A DNA stretch of 64,000 nt from Phallus indusiatus. Lineage: Eukaryota; Basidiomycota; Agaricomycetes; Phallales; Phallaceae. Made by a program: the position numbers and the translations under genes. The notes under the pieces were generated by a model, which was not told the origin of the DNA, made no database searches, and saw nothing but the letters and a program-made list of their open reading frames with translations. The DNA lies in contig JAQFWX010000044.1 in NCBI GenBank assembly GCA_027605045.1, positions 1 to 64,000 of the forward strand. The letters are read 5' to 3'. Of this stretch, positions 60,776-64,000 are shown in pieces. Numbering within the stretch: the first letter of the stretch is position 1; each line of letters opens with the position of its first letter.

Positions 60776-61024
60776 TTCTTTATTATCAGTAATCTCACGT
60801 GTCTTTTTTTTTTCCACCCTACGGAACATCGGCCTTTTATCGAACATTTTTTATCTAATCCATAGACAGCGCTATTGACGTATGATACTACATTACGAAC
60901 TGTGGATGCATAGATTGCGTCTTTAATAGAATTTAATTGTAGAAAAATTACATATTGATGCGGTTCTAAGGGCGCAAAATGAGAGTCCAATCGAGGGTCT
61001 GCACAAAAAAGGCCATTATCATTA

Positions 61025-62614
61025 TCATGCAGAAGAATCGATAGCAGTTTCCAAGATGCCATCTATTGTTTGTGGCTCAGATATCTGCTGATGTGGTCGG
61101 ACAGAGAAGAGTATGTCTTTCAATACTTGAGCGATGAGCCCATGTTGACCTTCGGCGGCAATCTTGGTCCTACAATGATAACATCAGTATAAGGAAAGGG
61201 ACGTGCGAGTACACACGATAGAACTCACGCATCCTTCACGCATTTCTGTAATTGGCTTTCTTCTTTCTTCTCTTCGGTCTTGAAGACTTCCTTATCCTAA
61301 AAATAGGTTGAGATATCGAAACACAACCCAGAGCTGCAAATCATCCTCCTTGATACGCACTTTACCCTTTGTAAACGAGCTACCGGAGAACGATCCTGAT
61401 TGACCGCCTTCTGGTCCAGTGGGAGGCTTGATAAGGGCAGGTAAAACGGAATGTGTAGTCGGGACGGTCTTTTGGGCGATAAAGAGTTTATGATGAAGAT
61501 CCGTAAGTTGTGAAACAGTGTAGGCACGGTTCTAGAACATCAAGAAACGTTTGTTACCAGATTAGGTTTAATTATTGAGGTGAGGAACGTACGGATATTA
61601 ATGGGCTGGAACTGAGGGTATTTACCCAATATTTATTCCATAATTTTCCCAATAATTCATCGTCCAAGGAACTTTTAAATACTTCGACCTCCAATGAATA
61701 ATACTGGTTCGCGTGTACTCCAAAATCTTCGATTTTCGATAACGGAATTGATTGATATTCTGAACCCTTGTTTCCTCCAGGAGGTGCGTACCCATCGGGA
61801 TAGGTGCGGAATGCGCCGATATCGACTTTGCCTGCTGAAATTGTTCGGTTTGGATCGATCTGTGACGTTTATTAGACTAAGCCGCGACCATATACCAGCG
61901 AATACGAAGAACGATTATTACCACCACGGCTACAAAAGGATCTTGATATTTCTGATGTGTGGATTGTGTGGCAACATCTATTCCCGAAAGCCAACAGCCA
62001 TATCCTGGGTGCGAATGATACCATCCAATGGCCTGTCCAAGCTCGCCCGAATGAATCTGGATACATATTGTTGGTAAATCCTTTAAGAAGCAGCTAAGGT
62101 TAGACGTACCTTCTCCCCACTGGTCAAATATTCTACCATGTATTCATTTGCAGACTCCAAGGTATTGACCCGGGTTTCTGTGCCCTGAACGGGGAGAGCG
62201 AAAGAATCCATTATAACGAAGCTATGCCCAACTGCCCTTCCTTGTACAAGACCCATGATTTCATAAGGAACACCTGACCGTGCATGCATGACCTATCAAC
62301 ATTTCGACAAGACCAAATCAGACAGTGTCAACGCCAAAAACAAACCCAGACACACCATTTTAATCAACGCCACAGCTGATATCCGACACTTTTTAAAGTA
62401 ATTAGCACTGTAAAAAAAGAAACGTCTCAGTGAATAAAACCAGCAAGTTTGGGCGTAAAGTCCATTACTCTTTTGTCCATGGCGCAGCATCGTAGGTAGA
62501 TTTGTGTGCAACAGGATCAAACTTGAATATTTCATCTTGAGGTGATACTTCAACTATGTCATTACTCAACGAGAAAGTTTTAAGAGCATTGCTTGCAGAG
62601 GAACTTGCAGCCAT
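61025..62614 (-). CDS. CSN5: COP9 signalosome subunit 5 (Csn5/JAB1), deneddylase
   Basis: Zinc metalloprotease that removes Nedd8 from cullins, the catalytic subunit of the COP9 signalosome. The joined protein starts [18 protein letters not shown], then [49 protein letters not shown], and the JAMM motif [17 protein letters not shown] with its metal-binding His, His and Asp. Next come [40 protein letters not shown] and a charged C terminus ending ETAIDSSA. Seven or more exons join cleanly. Its start codon lies 87 bp from that of ISD11, so the two genes share a divergent promoter. The JAMM residues are all present, so the enzyme should be active. Confidence 0.93.
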
Positions 62615-62701
62615 CCTGGTTTAACACCAGGTTTGCGAGACAAAGCTCAGGTCACATGCAGGGTCACGATGTGGGCGTCTGCTGTGATTTCGCCTTTCTC
62701 C
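62615..62701. promoter_or_regulatory. Compact divergent promoter of CSN5 and ISD11
   Basis: Only 87 bp separate the two start codons on opposite strands, so both leaders and core promoters must lie here or overlap the other gene. No TATA box is visible. Confidence 0.7.
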
Positions 62702-63055
62702 ATGTCTGTACCGTCCAAGACGTCGCTTTTGCATTTGTACAGCGCTTTGCTGCGTACTTCACGTTCGTTCAGTTCATATAATTTCCGGACGTATTTCACT
62801 CGGAGAACGCGTCGGGTATGGAGAGATTTTCAAGTAAGACTCGTTCGGTAGTGAACTCCTTGCAAAGCACGTCGCTCATTGTCTTGACAGTCTGAGGCTA
62901 ATCCAACTCCACAGAGAATTGCTCAGTTCTATCAAGATAATAAGGAGGAGCTGGCTGTGTTGCAGCGGTCGTCCATAATTAACAGTATCTATGGCGGAAA
63001 GAAACTAGTGGTTGAGTCAAATCAGAGTGCTGTCCGATTGCGAAGCGATTCATGA
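62702..63055 (+). CDS. ISD11: LYR-motif protein Isd11 (LYRM4), iron-sulfur cluster assembly
   Basis: Small mitochondrial protein that binds and stabilises the cysteine desulfurase Nfs1 together with acyl-carrier protein. The 98-residue product reads MSVPSKTSLLHLYSALLRTS, then SFSSYNFRTYFTRRTRRVWR, and after a 57-nt intron (62834-62890) SEANPTPQRIAQFYQDNKEE, LAVLQRSSIINSIYGGKKLV. The order LY..(L)R.S..F..YNFR.Y..RR.R is diagnostic. The arginine of LYR is replaced (LYS), as in several fungal members, followed by the usual downstream R and F. The ATG at 62702 was chosen by conservation; an in-frame ATG 11 codons upstream is possible and would add a short leader. Confidence 0.88.
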
Positions 63056-63064
63056 TATTCTGGT

Positions 63065-63638
63065 TTAAATGAGGCAAATTATCGCATACTTGGGACGCGT
63101 ATAGAGATATTGTCAGTGCGTTAACCTTTGTCACTTACTATCTTAACGCAGCCGAATGATTATTTGCGTTAGACCGTATCACCCAATCAAAAGAGTATTT
63201 CGCTGATGTTTTGACGTCTTCAAAGGCATCAGATACCAAACCAATAATTACCGAATATCTGTATTTTAAATATCAACGGTTCTAGGAAAAGACAATGGCT
63301 TTTAGATTTTCTATGCGACTGCGTATTACTGAGAGAAAATTCTTCAAAATGCGTGAATAGTCTCCTAATGTCACCGTGCATGGGTGCCGGTCCGTTCAAA
63401 GTTCAGTCTTTGATGCCTGGTTCTATCCAAATCTGTTTCCTGCTCGTTATCTGCATTGTCTTTGCTGCTCCCATCAGTCCAATAGATGATTTGACTTGTT
63501 TATATTTGATGTCTTTGTTCTGGCCTCCATTCGTTTCGACTCGCCATTTATCCCTTTATTGTACTTACGCAATTACGACCATGAAGCAAGGTAAGAAGTG
63601 GCTGTTGATGGATTCAGGACAGTCTAAATGTTCTAGAC
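63065..63638 (-). CDS. 3' part of an unrecognised gene at the right edge
   Basis: A minus-strand exon series that joins without stops: HLDCPESINSHFLPCFMVVI, intron with a gtaagt donor, AQIIYWTDGSSKDNADNEQE and RTRHQRLNFERTGTHAR, a second intron, then YSVIIGLVSDAFEDVKTSAK and FDWVIRSNANNHSAALRY, a third intron, and a short end AIICLI. Its TAA (63065) lies 9 bp from the ISD11 stop, so the two genes are tail to tail. Earlier exons to the right could not be joined with confidence. Membrane-like FMVVIAQIIYW is the only visible feature. No family was recognised. Confidence 0.4.
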
Positions 63639-64000
63639 CTAAAGCATCAAAAGATCAATACATTGTTAATATGCAAGGGGTTAGATACATTTACGTTTCT
63701 CAAAGAGTCAGGCCCTAATAGTCATGGTATCCGTATGCAACAATCTTGACTTTAATCCCCCTCGAATCGGCAAACAGTCGGAATCATGGTCTAAGTAGAT
63801 TATCATCTACTCAATCTCGCGGGAACCGGCAACAAAAATCTCCTGTAATATCCGTGAATTGTAGGACATGTCACCATCTTCCGATAATCTTTGTTAGGTA
63901 TCTGTTGGAAACTGTCTGGAAAGATCCTGTATATTGATCCATAGATGAAAGAGTGTGATGGTAGGCAAGTAAGTGGCGACTCAAATATAGTAGATCTTCA
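63639..64000. other. Right edge, unresolved
   Basis: Probably introns and upstream exons of the unrecognised minus-strand gene. Short segments such as ADSRGIKVKIVAYGYHDY on the minus strand look protein-like, but a stop breaks their upstream side. No reliable model. Confidence 0.3.

Overview
The window looks like a contig piece from a basidiomycete fungus, most likely Agaricomycotina. Nearly every gene is cut by several 45-70 bp GT...AG introns, intergenic DNA is A+T-leaning, and the gene set is typical of filamentous fungi: cohesin Scc3, a Ppo-type fatty-acid dioxygenase, COP9 Csn5, Isd11 and alternative NADH dehydrogenase. No rRNA, tRNA, CRISPR or bacterial operon was seen. Gene models were built by hand by joining open segments at splice signals and checking the joined protein against remembered family motifs. 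Spans therefore include introns.

Layout. 0-10 kb (+ strand): an edge fragment, alternative NADH dehydrogenase, splicing factor Syf2 and the cohesin subunit Scc3/STAG. 10-14 kb: gene-poor, with one small secreted Cys-rich protein on the minus strand, a 32-bp tandem repeat and decayed coding matter. 14-29.5 kb is dense: threonine synthase, an Asterix-family ER membrane protein, a large Ppo dioxygenase with a P450-like tail that lacks its heme cysteine, an FAD dehydrogenase, the APC/C activator Cdc20, a 77-residue protein with a Cys-rich tail, ketopantoate reductase and kinetochore Mis12. 29.5-34 kb: mostly decayed. 34-35.4 kb: an acetamidase/formamidase. 35.4-49.8 kb holds only one confident gene, a Gln-rich zinc-finger protein (40.1-42.2 kb) flanked by very long non-coding stretches. 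49.8-53.7 kb: exportin Cse1. 56.7-57.4 kb: proteasome subunit beta4. 58.5-59.1 kb: a hotdog thioesterase with a frameshift. 59.9-60.8 kb: a second zinc-finger protein, paralogous to the first. 61.0-63.1 kb: Csn5 and Isd11 sharing an 87-bp divergent promoter, then an unrecognised gene at the right edge.

Themes. Several genes act in chromosome segregation or cell-cycle proteolysis (Scc3, Cdc20, Mis12, Cse1, Pre1, Csn5); they are scattered and probably not co-regulated, although cell-cycle-like promoter motifs lie before CSE1 (two MluI boxes) and CDC20 (a forkhead site). The most novel items are the zinc-finger pair, which shares an unusual composite Cys/His module with identically placed introns, and two tiny exons (11 nt and 9 nt) with GC-AG introns in the same genes.
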